Positions 24,999-36,799 are shown, numbered from the stretch's first letter. The stretch is 64,000 bases of DNA from Tetracladium setigerum (GCA_031472005.1 PZJY01000001.1:620001-684000); one strand, 5' to 3'. Made by a program: numbers and translations. The notes: generated by a model not told the origin, from the sequence alone.

Positions 24999-25094
24999 GA
25001 GCTGTCTGCCTTGTCAGATTGTGGAAAATACAACGAAGATCAATTCCCAACTTCGACCGTCTTTCTTCCTTGAGATCCTATCATCAAGTTCAAA

Positions 25095-27406
25095 ATGAGG
25101 GTTTCATCCGTTGCCTGCCTCGTTGGCCTCGCTAGTCAGATTTCCGCTACTCCAATATTTGATGGAGGTAGACACTTGCGATTCAAAGAGCTCTCGGCAG
25201 TGACGTCAGATTCTTTACACAACATCCACGTCGAGTACTTAAATGAGGACTTTGATGGTGAACTTCATATGGTTTACGGCGAGTGCGCTATCCTTGGTGC
25301 TCACCAAGCTCGCTCGGTGGTTGGCCGCACAGTGGTTGAATCCCACGCGAAGCCCAAACGCTTCGTTTGGATCGTTCCCGCAGATGCCATTTCTGGAGGC
25401 TGTCTACATGCCTTCTCTGGATCAGAGCTTTTGGGAAGGTCTAGTCCCATCAGCATTGGCGCGCCGATGAAGAAGAGACAACTCATCTCAGAAGTTGCAG
25501 ACTCTTCTGGTCCCTGGTTCGATGGAGTTGCAAGTTTGAAAGCAAAACCAAACTCTGCTACTTTTGTTGCTCAAGCCAAGGACAAGAGTAAGTCAATCCA
25601 TTTTCTCTTGGTTTGCACGCCTTGATTGCCGTAATTTGCTAATATTTCTTAGAAATTGCAATTCTCGGGGGAGGAATGGCTGGATTAATGACCAGTTTAT
25701 TGCTCCAATCCGTTGGAGTTGAGAACTGGGAGATTATGGAGTCAAGTCAGCGAGTTGGCGGGTAAGTTCTGTCCTGAAAGCTGACCTTGTGAGATAGAAA
25801 GCTAGGCTAACTCATTTTTTCAGACGTATTCGCACAAAGTATCTCAACGGAACTACTCCCGGTGACTACCAATATCAAGAGATGGGGCCTATGAGATGTA
25901 AGTACCTCGTCTCCGATGGATAAATCCTTGCTAATAGTCAAAGTTCCTGTTAGCGTCAAGTATGCCGAGACAAACGAAACTCTGACCATCAAGGATCACG
26001 AGATGGTTTTCCAATTGGCCGAGGTTCTCAACAACATGAATGGTAACAATTCTGATCTTGCCGTGAATTTCATCCCTTGGATCCAGAGCAGCCCCAAGTA
26101 AGCAAGACTCCTACCACACCACGATTTATTGCTAACAAACTCAGCGTTCCTACCAACTCTCGTGGTTACCGTTTGCCAAATGGACGTATCCCCAGTGCTG
26201 CTCAAGTCGCAGCCAACAGTACTCTCAGAGGCGCTGCTCAAACATCTTCAAACGCCACCGAAGTGTCCATGGCAAACGAGGAAATGGAGGAATTCTTAGG
26301 CCTCGACATCGAAAAGATGCGACTCCTTGCCTCGAACGTTTTCAAGGCCCATAAGGAAGCTATCGAAGATGGTATATTCGACTGGTCTGAAGCAAACTAT
26401 CTCAGATATGCTCTTGGGTACGTCACGTAATACGCTCGTGACTCTGGACAGCGAGCTAATAGACTTCAGTATATCTCTCAACGTTACCGACTTCATCGCT
26501 GGTGCCGGCGGTCCTCCAATGTGGGGCGACCTGTACGACACAGTTTACTTCGCAGCAACTACTTGGAAAACCATCGACAAAGGTCTCGAGTCACTCCCAC
26601 GTGCATTCATGCCACACGTAGCCAACAAGACAACCTTCGGTCGTTACGTATCTGGCCTCACCTACAAGCCCGAAACCAACAAAATCGCCGTCAACTGGCG
26701 CGAAGCGGGTAACAAGCTTTCCACCGAAACCAACAGTTCCGAATTCGATTACGCTGTCGTTGCTGCTCCCTTCTCCAAGGTCAGACTCTGGCGCCTTCCA
26801 GCCTACTCCTCCCTCCTTTCCCGTGCCATCAACAACATGAACTATGCGCAATCTTGCAAGATTGCACTACACTACAAGACCCGTTTCTGGGAGCACATGG
26901 ATCCTCCTATTATTGGTGGATGCGGCTCTACTGACATTCCCGGTGTTGGATCCGTCTGCTACCCCGCCTACCAAATCAACTCTACCGGACCAGGTGTAAT
27001 TCTGGGTTCCTACACTTCCGGAACTCCAGCTCGTTCCGTCGCAGCTTTGAGCACTGAAGATCACGTCGCTCTCATCCAACGCGCAATGGTTGAAGTACAT
27101 GGTGAAATTGCCGCTGAACAATGGACTGGCAATTTCGATCGACAATGCTGGGAGGTTGATGAGCATCAAGCAGGTGCCTGGGCAGCACCACTTGTCGGTC
27201 AACAGGAGTTGTACATTCCAGCATACTTCAAGACTGAATTCAAGACCGTCTTCATTGGCGAGCACACCAGTTACACCCACGCATGGATCTTCTCCGCCTT
27301 GGAGTCGGCTGTTCGAGGAACGACACAATTGTTGCTTGATATGGGATTGGTTGACGAAGCCAAGACTGTGACCACCGCATGGATGGGAAGGTGGCTGTCG
27401 TTGTGA
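25095..27406 (+). CDS. Secreted L-amino-acid oxidase (flavin amine oxidase family)
   Basis: Six exons: 25095-25587, 25653-25761, 25824-25897, 25944-26097, 26145-26417, 26470-27406 (2040 nt, 679 aa, GT-AG, phases agree). A signal peptide (MRVSSVACLVGLASQISA) is followed by a pro-region of about 110 residues that ends at a dibasic KKR (residues 126-128), a likely Kex2 site. The FAD-binding motif ILGGGMAGLM begins near residue 168, with RVGGRIRT and YQEMGPMR after it, as in fungal L-amino-acid oxidases. The C-terminal FAD motif is VFIGEHTSYTHAWIFSALESAVRGTTQLL. The enzyme oxidises L-amino acids to 2-imino acids with release of hydrogen peroxide; these hydrolyse to keto acids and ammonium. Substrate range cannot be read from the sequence. 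Its divergent neighbour is a secreted RidA-like protein. Confidence 0.92.
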
Positions 27407-28201
27407 GCGAGCAAGTGAGTGAGATATTCGATTGTTTTTAGAGATAGACTCGTAGAAATACCCGAATTACAATGATTGTGTTTGATGAAATTTCGGACGC
27501 CTACCTCGTCACCGTGATTCGTGTCGGTACCCCTTTAAATGGTGTAAATGTGTCTATTTAAAGCACTCTGACTTGGCTTTTCTTGAGCCAAGGGCTTCCT
27601 TCTTTTCTCGCTGTCTGATGCTTGTAGGCTCAAGCCTTGGTAGTCGACATTTCATTTCCCGAGACAATCTGTGAGAATATAACATAAGAGTATTGTGGTG
27701 ACCGAACCTCTCCAAAACCACAGCAAACCACCATCACCGCTTTGATACAGTAAGATCTTAGATCTCGGCTAAATTCCAGCAGACGAGTTCACAAAAGGAC
27801 CTTTTTGTTGACAGTCAAAAAGGGGAAAGTTGGCTGGCCACCACCTGATTGGTTGCCAAGATGCCAATTTAAGCGAGCAACGGCAACGGCTCCGCGCACG
27901 TGGAGCTGGGAAGTGGAGTGGAGCAGCCGCAGCCGTCAGTTGGGCGGTCAGTCAGTCAGCTTACAAGAATGCTGCTCCTTCTCTGATAAAAAGGAGAGAA
28001 AGTCACATCCCAACAGGATCGATAAATTACACATCACAAGTCCCTTCACTCGTTTTCCGCAACCAAATATCTTTATCAAACCTTCGTGTTTCTCAGCCGT
28101 CCCACCTCTTTACATTCCACTTCCACATCTGTTCCTGATCTGTTTGCAAGAACACCTAAGACATTTCAAACCACCACTCTCGGACCGACCGACCTGCATC
28201 A
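27407..28201. other. Intergenic between oxidase and amylase genes
   Basis: Tandem plus-strand spacer of about 0.8 kb: the 3' region of the oxidase gene, then the amylase promoter with gtcagttgggcggtcagtcagtc and a long CT/AC-rich leader before 28202. No TATA box or gene recognised. Confidence 0.45.
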
Positions 28202-30073
28202 ATGCCTGATGCAGCAGCATGGAAGCAGCGCTCTATCTATCAACTTCTCACTGATCGCTTCGCCATAGCCGGTCATGGCGATGGCGGTCCAAATCTTGAC
28301 TACCTGTCTCGACAGTACTGTGGTGGTAACTGGCGAGGCATCATCGAAAAGCTAGATTACATCCAGGGAATGGGCTTTGATGCCATCTGGATCTCGCCTG
28401 TAAGTTTGCTTCCTTGGAAAGACAAAAAAAGATCCGAGTTGTTGATCACATGACGTGACACAACACGACAACGATCGATAGATAGGTATAGGAATTTAAT
28501 GCTTCGAATAGGTCACGAAGAATATCGAAAATCACACGCATTATGGTACGGCGTATCATGGATATTGGCAGGAGGATTTGTACTCGGTCAATCCCCATTT
28601 TGGTACGGCCGAGGATCTGCTAGCATTGTCGAATGCTCTGCATGCGAGGGGCATGTATTTGATGATTGATATCGTCGTCAATCATGTTGCGTCAGAGACT
28701 ACCGACGTCAATTTCTCTCGGTATGTGCCTTTTGACAACTCATCGTATTTTCATTCGGAGTCCTACATTACCAACTACGACGATCCAGTTCAATGCGAAA
28801 CTGGATGGTTAGGCGATGAGAAAGTCCCGCTTCCGGACTTGGATACCGAAAATCCTACAGTTGCACGCACGCTTCACGCATGGATCTCATCTCTAGTTCA
28901 GAAGTTCAACTTGGATGGGCTGAGAATCGACACGGTCAAGCATGTATCGAAAGAATTCTGGCCCGGGTTCGTTCGCGCGTCTGGGGTCTGGTGTGTGGGC
29001 GAAGTGCTGTCAGGAGCTCCAGACTATTTGGCCGCATACCAGCCATATCTCGGCGGTTTGTTAGACTATGCTACATACTATCCCCTGAAGAGAGCCTTCA
29101 AACATGGGGGCGGAAGCATGTACGAACTCACAAATCTGCTCTCACCATCATACCGAGCCAAGTGGGGAGACACCCAACAATTAGCCACCTTTATGGAGAA
29201 CCACGACATGCCTCGCTTCACAATGGACACATCCTCAAGTCACATCGTTGTAATGAATGCTCTCTGCTGGACAATCCTGACCGACGGAATCCCATGCGTA
29301 TACTACGGCCAAGAACAACTATTCTCCGGGCGCTCCCACCTCGACGACGACCAAGACTCCCGCCAACTAATGTGGACATCTGGCTATCAAAGAACGCCCC
29401 TGTACAATTTCATCGGCCTCCTCAACTTCGCGCGAAAAGTATGCTGGAACGCCGGCTTCGGCACCAATCTCACCATCCCCCTTCACACAGACAACCACGT
29501 CGCCGTCACGCAAAAAGGCCCTCTCCTCATGGTCCTCTCCAACCAAGGCTCAAACTCGCAACCCACCAAAATCACATTTGGGACCTATTTCCCCCTGGAA
29601 CAGTCCTAGTAGATATCCTCACCAGCCAAAGCCTCACAGTACGCAATTCCACCACGGTAATGGTCGTAGACGGCCACCCTCAAATCTACGTCCCTTACGC
29701 CATCGCGGCCAAAATCGTCCACAACATCATTCCACCACCCATGTCACCCATCGACAAGATCGTGTCCTTCTTCCGCTCTGGCTCGACCGCGTGGCGCGAT
29801 GAGGGCGGTGAGATTACGAGTTGGTCGACGGGTGCGAATGTGAATCAGAGAGAGATTTTGAAGCCGGCTTTGATGGATGTTTCTTCCGGGAGTGTGCTTC
29901 AGCCGACGCCTGAGTCGTTCAATTCTCCCTATTCGATTTTTGCGCCGAACCTGGGAGGAGGAGGAGGAGGTGGTGGTGGGAGACCGTTTGTGAATACGAA
30001 TATTCCGGGTGTGCAACAGCAGCAGCAGCAGCAATATTGGCCTTCGCAAGGGAGGGGTTACCCTCATACGTAG
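28202..30073 (+). CDS. GH13 alpha-amylase without signal peptide, one-base frame break
   Basis: Two exons, 28202-28399 and 28512-30073. The start (MPDAAAWKQRSIYQLLTDRF) goes directly into the catalytic barrel, so no signal peptide is seen, unlike secreted Taka-type amylases. GH13 regions are present: DIVVNH, GLRIDTVKHV (nucleophile Asp), CVGEVLSG (acid/base Glu) and FMENHD (transition-state Asp). The frame stops at 29607-29609 just after a run of five C (29591-29595); with a sixth C the frame continues through a natural domain-C sequence (VLVDILTSQSLTV...) to 30073, giving 587 codons. The C-terminal tail carries a run of nine or ten Gly and seven Gln. No CBM20 is present. A cytosolic or unconventional role in alpha-glucan or glycogen metabolism is inference. 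Confidence 0.88.
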
Positions 30074-30315
30074 AGAGTTAAGATGTATCCTAGATTATAG
30101 CCATGAGATTTAGAGTTGAAAGAGTTATAAAGATTTTAATATCACTTCATTCGTATCATCACCCTCCCTTTATTGCTTTATTAATCGCCCTTCTTGCTTT
30201 GCTCATTGAACAATTCGTAACCTCACTATTACCAAAATACAAATAAATAGGATACTTTTCCCCCCTAAGACAACCTTTCAATACAATTATACCCTATTCC
30301 TAAACTTCCCAGCTA

Positions 30316-30402
30316 CTCCCTCCTTCCCTCCTCCCCCTTCCCTCCTTCCCTCCTTCCCTCCTTCCCTCCTTCCCTCCTTCCCTCCTTCCCTCCTTCCCTC
30401 TG
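30316..30402. repeat. ccttccct 8-bp microsatellite
   Basis: About ten tandem units of tccttccc with small variants, followed by a T run, in the short spacer between the convergent amylase and tyrosinase genes. Polypyrimidine/polypurine tract. Confidence 0.85.
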
Positions 30403-30439
30403 TTTTTTTTTTCTCTCCTTCCCTTCTCCCTCCTCCTCC

Positions 30440-32183
30440 TCAAACATAAATATAACAAAACCCACCCCTCATCGTATCCAACAACGACCCCAACGGTCTC
30501 GGGCCCGCACCATTCACACCCAAATCGACTTCATCATCCAACGTAGCATTCCTACTCGGCGGCTGGTTCAGTAGCGTCAGCGTTCCCGACACGGCCGTGA
30601 GTGAGTAAGGGAGGTTGTGCGTTTGCCATATCCACCAGATACGGTCGATTTGGGCGTGGTGGAGGAAGAAGATGGGATCGCCGGGGGAGGTGAAGAAGTC
30701 CTGTGGTTTTTAGAATTAGTATTATTTTGGTTTTAGGCTGAGATGGGCTCGGGATTGAGTATATATATACAGAACGTATATACATACAGAACTATATCTT
30801 TGGAAAAGGAAAGAACAAAACTTACACCCCCCGGATCACCACCAACCGTAAAATGTCCACCAGTGTGAACACCCCAAGCACCTCTCTCGCCAAACGCAAA
30901 CTTGCCCTGCATATCCGTCTGAAACCAGTATATATCCTTGTTTTGAGGGTTGGTGAGGAGCGAGTAGGTGTAATTATCTGCTGTTACGGCGGCGGCGAAA
31001 CGGTTGATGTCGCGGCGGAGACAGCGAGGGTTGTGGTTTAGACCGAGTGGGGAGGTGTTGGGGGGATGTTGGGGACGGAGGCTGCGAGGGGGCCGAGGTT
31101 GACGGTCATGCTGTAGAGGGGAGGAGGGTGTTAGTTTGGTTGGGTTGAGTGGGAGGGTGGGTTTTGGTAGGCGGGTTTTGACGTGTGAGAAGGGAGAGAA
31201 GAGAAGTGGATGGAGAAAGTGAATGGAGGTGAAAAGAAAGGGGAGGGTACTTTTTAAAAGGACCAGTCGTGACACATCCTCCTCCTTCTGCTGGAGGGAT
31301 GATATCACTCACACCTTCTTGCCCAAGTGGGAGGGGAATTCCGGGATAAGGCGTGAAGTAGCCATTGCCACTCATACTGGTTGAACTTCCGTCGAAAAGG
31401 GGAGAGTTAATTGGATCACTAAAACGCAAAGGAGTGTGAGATGGATGATGGACGAGATGAACCGGGAGATATGGATTGTGAAGGGAGTGGGGGAGGGCAT
31501 ACGCAGCATAGCGACCCCAGTTCCAGTAAGGTTGATAGCCTTTATATCCGCATTCGTCTCTAAGTGCCTTTTCATAGGCGTGTGTGAAGTAGCGGTGCCA
31601 TGAGAGGAAATTGCCCTTGGCAAGTATTAGTGCTATGATTCTGTCTGCAGTAGAGAGAGAGAGATGGGGGTGGGGGAAGAGCGAGAAGGAGAAAGAGAGG
31701 GGGGAGAGAGGGGGAAGGAGAGAAGTGAGCTCACGGTACTGTGAATCGAAAAGGTTTGATTCAAATGCGTCACAACAAAATCATCGAATCTTGACTTCGC
31801 ACCTGGAGCGAAGGAAGTAGGTGTGAGTGGTGGTTTGGATTGCAAGCAGAGAACGGCATCAGTGTATGCAATTCGTTCTTTTGGGGAGAGGTCAGACCTA
31901 TTCCAGTATTCATGTAAGTTTGTATATTACCAACAAAAGAAAGGAGAAGTTTAGGAGATGATGAAGGGAAGACTTGCCATTCTCTGCGTTTGATGGCGTT
32001 CGCAATTGTACAATTGCTATTGGGGTGATGGATTGCTCGATAAATAGCAAGTTTAGCTAGACCTTTAGCTGCAAGCTTGTCAACTTCGTCTGGTGGATAC
32101 GGGAATCTGTAGGGTACGGAAGCTTCGATGACGATGAGAAGAAGGGAGAGCACTCCTATAGAGGGGAATTTGAAAGGGAGCAT
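30440..32183 (-). CDS. Short secreted tyrosinase (type-3 copper), one-base frame break
   Basis: Six exons on the minus strand: 32183-31978, 31897-31735, 31615-31503, 31418-31251, 31110-30826, 30700-30440. The N-terminus (MLPFKFPSIGVLSLLLIVIEA) is a signal peptide. CuA ligands are in VTHLNQ, SIHST and SWHRYF; CuB ligands in VHTGGHF and FFLHHAQID. Intron 1 has a GC-AG donor (TG|GCAAGT), which gives the natural junction RREW-SDLSPKER. In exon 5 the frame breaks at six G on the plus strand (31060-31065); with seven, NIPPNTSPLGLNHNPRC reads through and the total becomes 399 codons. Such enzymes hydroxylate monophenols and oxidise o-diphenols to quinones, in pigment or phenol detoxification. No C-terminal inhibitory domain is seen, as usual for the short class. 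Confidence 0.9.
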
Positions 32184-34186
32184 TTTTTCGCCAAGAGAAA
32201 CGAGCTGTAGCGATACTTTGCTTACTTCTGATTCCCAAGGACTCATGGAGAATATATATGCATTTGAAGTGACGATTGTATCCTGGCAAATATCATTAAA
32301 CCTTAAGGTTCTCTTTCGCTAGCATTTCAGCAATGATAGGTTTTACCTGCCTGTAGTGAACTTCGCAATTTCATTCGGCGGTGCGGTCCGAGGACACTTC
32401 TTTCCGATTCGTTCAAACAGGGGATACAGCCTTTCAAGGTAATACAGACAGGGCTGAGATGATCCAAAGATTGAGTAATTAGTATGCAGATCAGAGAGTC
32501 TCTCTGCAGCCAATGACAAAACAGTACTGTGTAATCTTTGTGGATTGGCCGTTCAACGCAGATGAGACGAACTTTCGGCAGTTGAGCGAGCAAGAAATAT
32601 CAGGGCTTAGGAGAAGGTTCATGGTAGATTCAAACCCTCCTAAGATCTTACATACACGAGTACCGGGTTTTTAACGCGGGGTAAGTACAGAGGTACCTAG
32701 TTTGTTGGGGTTTTAATGGGTTCATCGATTGAGCCAAACACTAGATTCCTTTTCATTTGTTCGGACCTTTGGCCCTTCTCCTTGCTATTGCATTGCATAA
32801 GTGTTGGGGGCCATACAATTATTGGAGGAGAGAACGAGGAGAAGTATTGAGAAAAGGAGAAGGAAGTGGTGGTGAATTGAATATTTTCCCAATACCAACC
32901 CTGGTGGGGTGTTCGGTACACTGATTACCTTCCTAAAGTTCATGTTTCGTTCCGTTTATAGCTTTTGGCTCATCATTTCCTGTCATCAAATCTTTCGTGT
33001 GCTCACCAGCATATTGCTTTCGCAATCCAGTCGTTGTTCTGATCTAAAGGAAAATGAATGTTCTCTCAGAGTTGGAGAGAGAGTGTTAAGTCTTCAATCT
33101 TGTAGCCGACAATATTGGGACTCCAAGGTTGTACGAAAGAATCCACTTCATCCTTCGGCCTCAATGACACTTATGAAGGTCTTGTCTAGCGTTTCCGCCA
33201 TCGCAGGCCGCTTCAATATGAGTGTTTGGGAGGTAAGATCTGCTGTGCTGCTGAGAGAGCTTTACTCGAGAGGGAGGATGTGCGGAAGTTATAAGTGAAG
33301 GTCAACTGGGACATGGCGGTAAGATTCTATCTAATCAGCGTCGAAAGTCCGTGACGTTCCATTTTCAGTGATTCGCTCTGAAGTCTCTGAAAGTACAGTA
33401 AACATTGAGCTTTTGGTCAAGATAACAACACATGTGATTGCAAGGGGACGTATTCCGACGGCGGTGAGATTGCAAAGTGGAGTTGATGCAGCTTTTGTTG
33501 GGCTATGTTTGTAGACAGAAACCCGAATTTCTTCTGTCGACAACCAGTAAGAGCTATCTATTTAGCGTACTAGTGAAAGTTATACGTACACTAATTAGTC
33601 AGCGAGAGGCGTGTATTATTAGTGTAGAAAAAATGCTAAACAAGCTTTACTCCCGTCACTGGTGTGAAGCACAGAATACGAAGTATGGGTTAACTGCCTG
33701 CTTGGCTTGCCTCATGCAAAGCATCAGCAAGCTGCATTGGTGCGCGCTAGCGTCGGTTAAGCCCTTCCCCAATATCAGATTACTAAGGTCCTGTACGGTA
33801 CTTTGACTCTTCGAAGGTAGATGCCTAGAGTTGAAGTGAACCTCGATCCATCCTTGCTGCAACGACATCGTTCAGAGATAATGACGCAGTATCATCCTGC
33901 GGACTAGTGTACAGCTTTTTGTCGGCTTACCAAGCTCTGCGGATAATGATAGAGAGTCGAAATTTATTATGCTAGAATTCGGCTGACAAGGCGGGCGTAA
34001 AACATGTCCTCCACGAGCAAGTGATATGCAGAAGAAGAGGGAACATATTGTGATTCAGAGCTTGGAGAAATATAAAATCTTCAGCATTCCCTCCTTCCAT
34101 TCCGTTTTTTTTTCTTCAGAATTCATTTGACACTTGTTTGAAATAGCCACATACGCTCAAAAACTTCAAATCTTCAGCCCACCCCC
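32184..34186. other. Intergenic, no gene supported
   Basis: About 2 kb upstream of both the tyrosinase (minus) and the broken NmrA-like gene (plus). Several open frames of 60-130 codons, such as 32909-33298 plus and 33331-33543 minus, lack any domain. A gtaagtacagaggtacctag motif lies at 32681-32700. Confidence 0.4.
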
Positions 34187-35131
34187 ATGATCACCATGAG
34201 CAAACTCTTCGTTGTATTTAGTGTTAACGGTCAACAGGGAGGCTCGATCGCCAACTATGTCCTCAACGACCCTGTGCTCTCTCAGTAGTATAAAGTTCGT
34301 GGGATAACTCGCGATCCTTCCAATCCCGCTGCAAAAGCTCTTGTGCAAAGGGGCGCCGAGATCGTCAAAGGCGACGCAAATGATGCAGAATCCCTCAAGA
34401 GCTCCCTAGCTGGAGCCCATACAGTGTTCGCAATCACCATCACCGTTATCGACAGCGTCGACAAGACCGAAGAGCTAGTTCAAGGCAAAGCTATTGCTGA
34501 TGCCGCAGTTGCAGCGGGCGCACAGTATTTCATCTTCAGCAGCCTTCCGAATGTGTCGAAAATCACAGGAGGAAAGATTACGACCGTCAAGCACTTTGAC
34601 ATGCAAGCTCAAATCGAGGAGTATGTGCGCAGCCAGGCAATCAAAAGCATCTTCTACGCTCCAGGATACTTCATGCAGAATCTGGCGATATTCATGGTTC
34701 CGCAACCAGTTAGTGATGGTTCATTCGCTATCGCTAATATCGCCCCCCCGCATACAACTCTTCCACTTATCGACGTCGCCTCTGACACGGGAAAGTTTCT
34801 TGCGCCGATTCTGGCGGATCCTGAGAAGTTTGTGGGCAAGACTGTTGTGGGAGCTGGGGAGCTGACTTCACTCGAGGAGATCGCGAAGAAGATTAGCCAT
34901 GCCTCTGGGAAAGTCGTCAAGTATAACCAAATACCCGAGATGGTTATCCATGGATTCATGCCTCCGGCCGCGGCTGACATGCTGGTTGGGATGTTTTGTT
35001 TACTATGAGGAGTATGGGTACTTTGGACACAGACCAGGGATATTGGGGAGGAAAGCAGCAGGACTATTCGTGGAAATGCAACCATCTTGGAGGAGTTTCT
35101 GTCTAAGAATCCTTTGCCGGCGTTAGTGTAG
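34187..35131 (+). pseudogene. NmrA-like NAD(P)-binding protein, disrupted
   Basis: From ATG 34187 the frame gives an NmrA/isoflavone-reductase-type Rossmann start (LFVVFSVNGQQGGSIANYVL; the first Gly of the usual GATGQQG is replaced) and then meets an in-frame TAG at 34286-34288. The same frame resumes at once with YKVRGITRDPSNPAAKAL and runs well to DMLVGMF. A short stretch is then read one frame over (YYEEYGYFG), bounded by an extra T near 34999-35001 and a missing base near 35025; the original frame then returns with RGNATILEEFLSKNPLPALV and a stop at 35131. The net length is 315 codons, divisible by three. An NADP-sensing or redox role is known for the family; here the gene looks inactive unless the stop is a sequence error. 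Confidence 0.75.
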
Positions 35132-35882
35132 TTTGTTTGTACTGGGTGCAATGTTCTAGCCTCTGCTCTTGTTCATTGAAATTAGTTGAACAACTAGCTG
35201 TGATTATTCAAACAGTAAGCTCAGATTACATAAATACGAACTGATTTTTCTTTGCAATCCCAACCAGCCTGTATATTAGTGACAAGTTTGGATATAAATA
35301 ATGGAGCAAGTACTTGTATAGTGGATGAATACCTGAGCTTGGAAGTTATTGAAATCATATTACGTGATTTATGTACATGGAAGGTAGAATTTAATAAGAA
35401 TTATATTACTCAACTAGTTGATCAATTTTAAAAGTATTAGTATAAACTAAGAGTGATTCTTCTCTAACGGTATGCGCAAAGCCGGGTGCAAGTTACCTGC
35501 GCATGCGAAGTGGTGAAAATATTGTCAAGAATGTAATCACGGAATGTAATGATCAGGTGTTTACTTAATGTAGTTTTAAGGGATTCTAAAAAAGATATTG
35601 ATTCATATAGATATCATTCTTAAAAGGTTATGCCTCAATACCTTATTAAGCTTGAGGTGATTCCTGACATACCAAAAGAGGTTGCTAAAGGATTAAGCCT
35701 TGGCAAAGTTTCGCGTCGTCGCGTTGCAACTACAAGACAAGCTTTTTTAGGCAAAAAACCCAATTGGCACATCAAGACTGTACCGCAGGAAAGTCCCCAA
35801 ATAATCCCCCACACCAAGACAACCACAAACATCCAAACCAAGTCAAAACAACCCATATCTACAACACCCACCCCCTCCCAAA
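35132..35882. other. Intergenic, AT-rich, RRP41 promoter side
   Basis: AT-rich spacer; an open frame from 35630 overlapping the RRP41 start has no domain and is not called. Nothing else recognised. Confidence 0.4.
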
Positions 35883-36799
35883 ATGCCACTCGATACATCA
35901 ACCTACTCACTCGCCCTTCTTCGTCTCGACGGCAGACGATGGAACGAACTCCGTCACCTCACCGCGCAAGTGAGCACCCAAGCCTCCGCAGACGGATCTT
36001 CCTACCTCGAGATGGGTAACACAAAAGTCATCTGCACCGTGACCGGGCCTTCAGAAGTAAAAGCAGGAGGTGGACTTCGTGATAAAGCAGAGATAAAGGT
36101 CGAGGTTGCTTTGGCGGGGTTTAGTGGAGTGGATAGGAAGAGGACAGGGAGGAATGATAAGTATGTTTAATCCCTTCTCTCTTCCCCCCATTTGCCAATC
36201 GCGTCAAGTCAATCAAAGGCAATTGACTTGTATATTGATTTGCTGCTGATTGAGGGTTTTGTTGTTTCTTGGGGGACTGGTTTATTCAGATGCTGGATGC
36301 TAATTGAAATGATTGTAACAGGAGAATAACAGAAATGCAAAACACAATCGCCTCCGCCTTCTCCCACACCCTCTTCACCCACCTCTACCCGCACAGCACC
36401 ATCTCAATCTCCATCCACATCCTCTCCCAAGACGGCTCCCTCCTCGCCGCCTGCCTCAACGCCTCAACCCTCGCACTCATCGACGCCGGTATACCCATGA
36501 AAGACTACATCTGCGCCTGCACGGCCGGGTCGACCTCATCCTACTCGTCCAACGATGAAAAAGCCGATCCGTTGTTGGATTTGAATGGGCAGGAGGAGTT
36601 GGAATTGCCCTTCTTGACGGTTGCGACTGTCGGCGCGACGGATAGTGTTAGTGTGTTGGTGATGGAGACGAGGGTGCAGGTTGGTAGGTTGGAGGGGATG
36701 TTGGCGGTGGGTGTGGGTGGGTGTGGGCAGGTTAGGGAAATTTTGGATGGTGTTGTGAGGAGGAAGGGTGAGGCTGTTTTGGAGGCAAGTCAGTTGTGA
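35883..36799 (+). CDS. RRP41: Exosome complex subunit RRP41 (Ski6)
   Basis: Two exons, 35883-36160 and 36322-36799 (756 nt, 251 aa). The N-terminus (MPLDTSTYSLALLRLDGRRWNELR) and the YLEMGNTKVICTVTGP strand carry the RNase PH-fold signature of Rrp41, followed by the second half (ISIHILSQDGSLLAACLNASTLALIDAGIPMKD split across strands). Rrp41 is one of six RNase PH-like ring subunits of the RNA exosome, which processes and degrades RNA in the nucleus and cytosol; in eukaryotes the ring is non-catalytic. Length agrees with the family (about 245-260 aa). The 3' gene is convergent (GCK-type kinase). Confidence 0.93.

Larger units (their letters stand above)
23040..25094. other. Shared divergent intergenic region, RidA / L-amino-acid oxidase
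   Basis: About 2.05 kb between two divergent starts. No gene supported; the longest open frames lack domains. It contains a tacctaggtacgtacc cluster (23671-23713) and a ggtac pentanucleotide run (23931-23955). A TATA box serves the oxidase side. Confidence 0.5.

Noticed and set aside
24637..25050. 137-codon minus-strand frame in front of the L-amino-acid oxidase
   Set aside because: No domain and it overlaps the oxidase TATA box and leader.
10472..35131. Secondary-metabolite cluster (transporter, oxidase, tyrosinase, NmrA-like, bZIP)
   Set aside because: No backbone synthase, terpene cyclase or prenyltransferase is present, and the genes have separate likely roles.
35630..36019. 129-codon plus-strand frame overlapping the RRP41 start
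   Set aside because: Wrong frame relative to RRP41, no domain, low-complexity tail.
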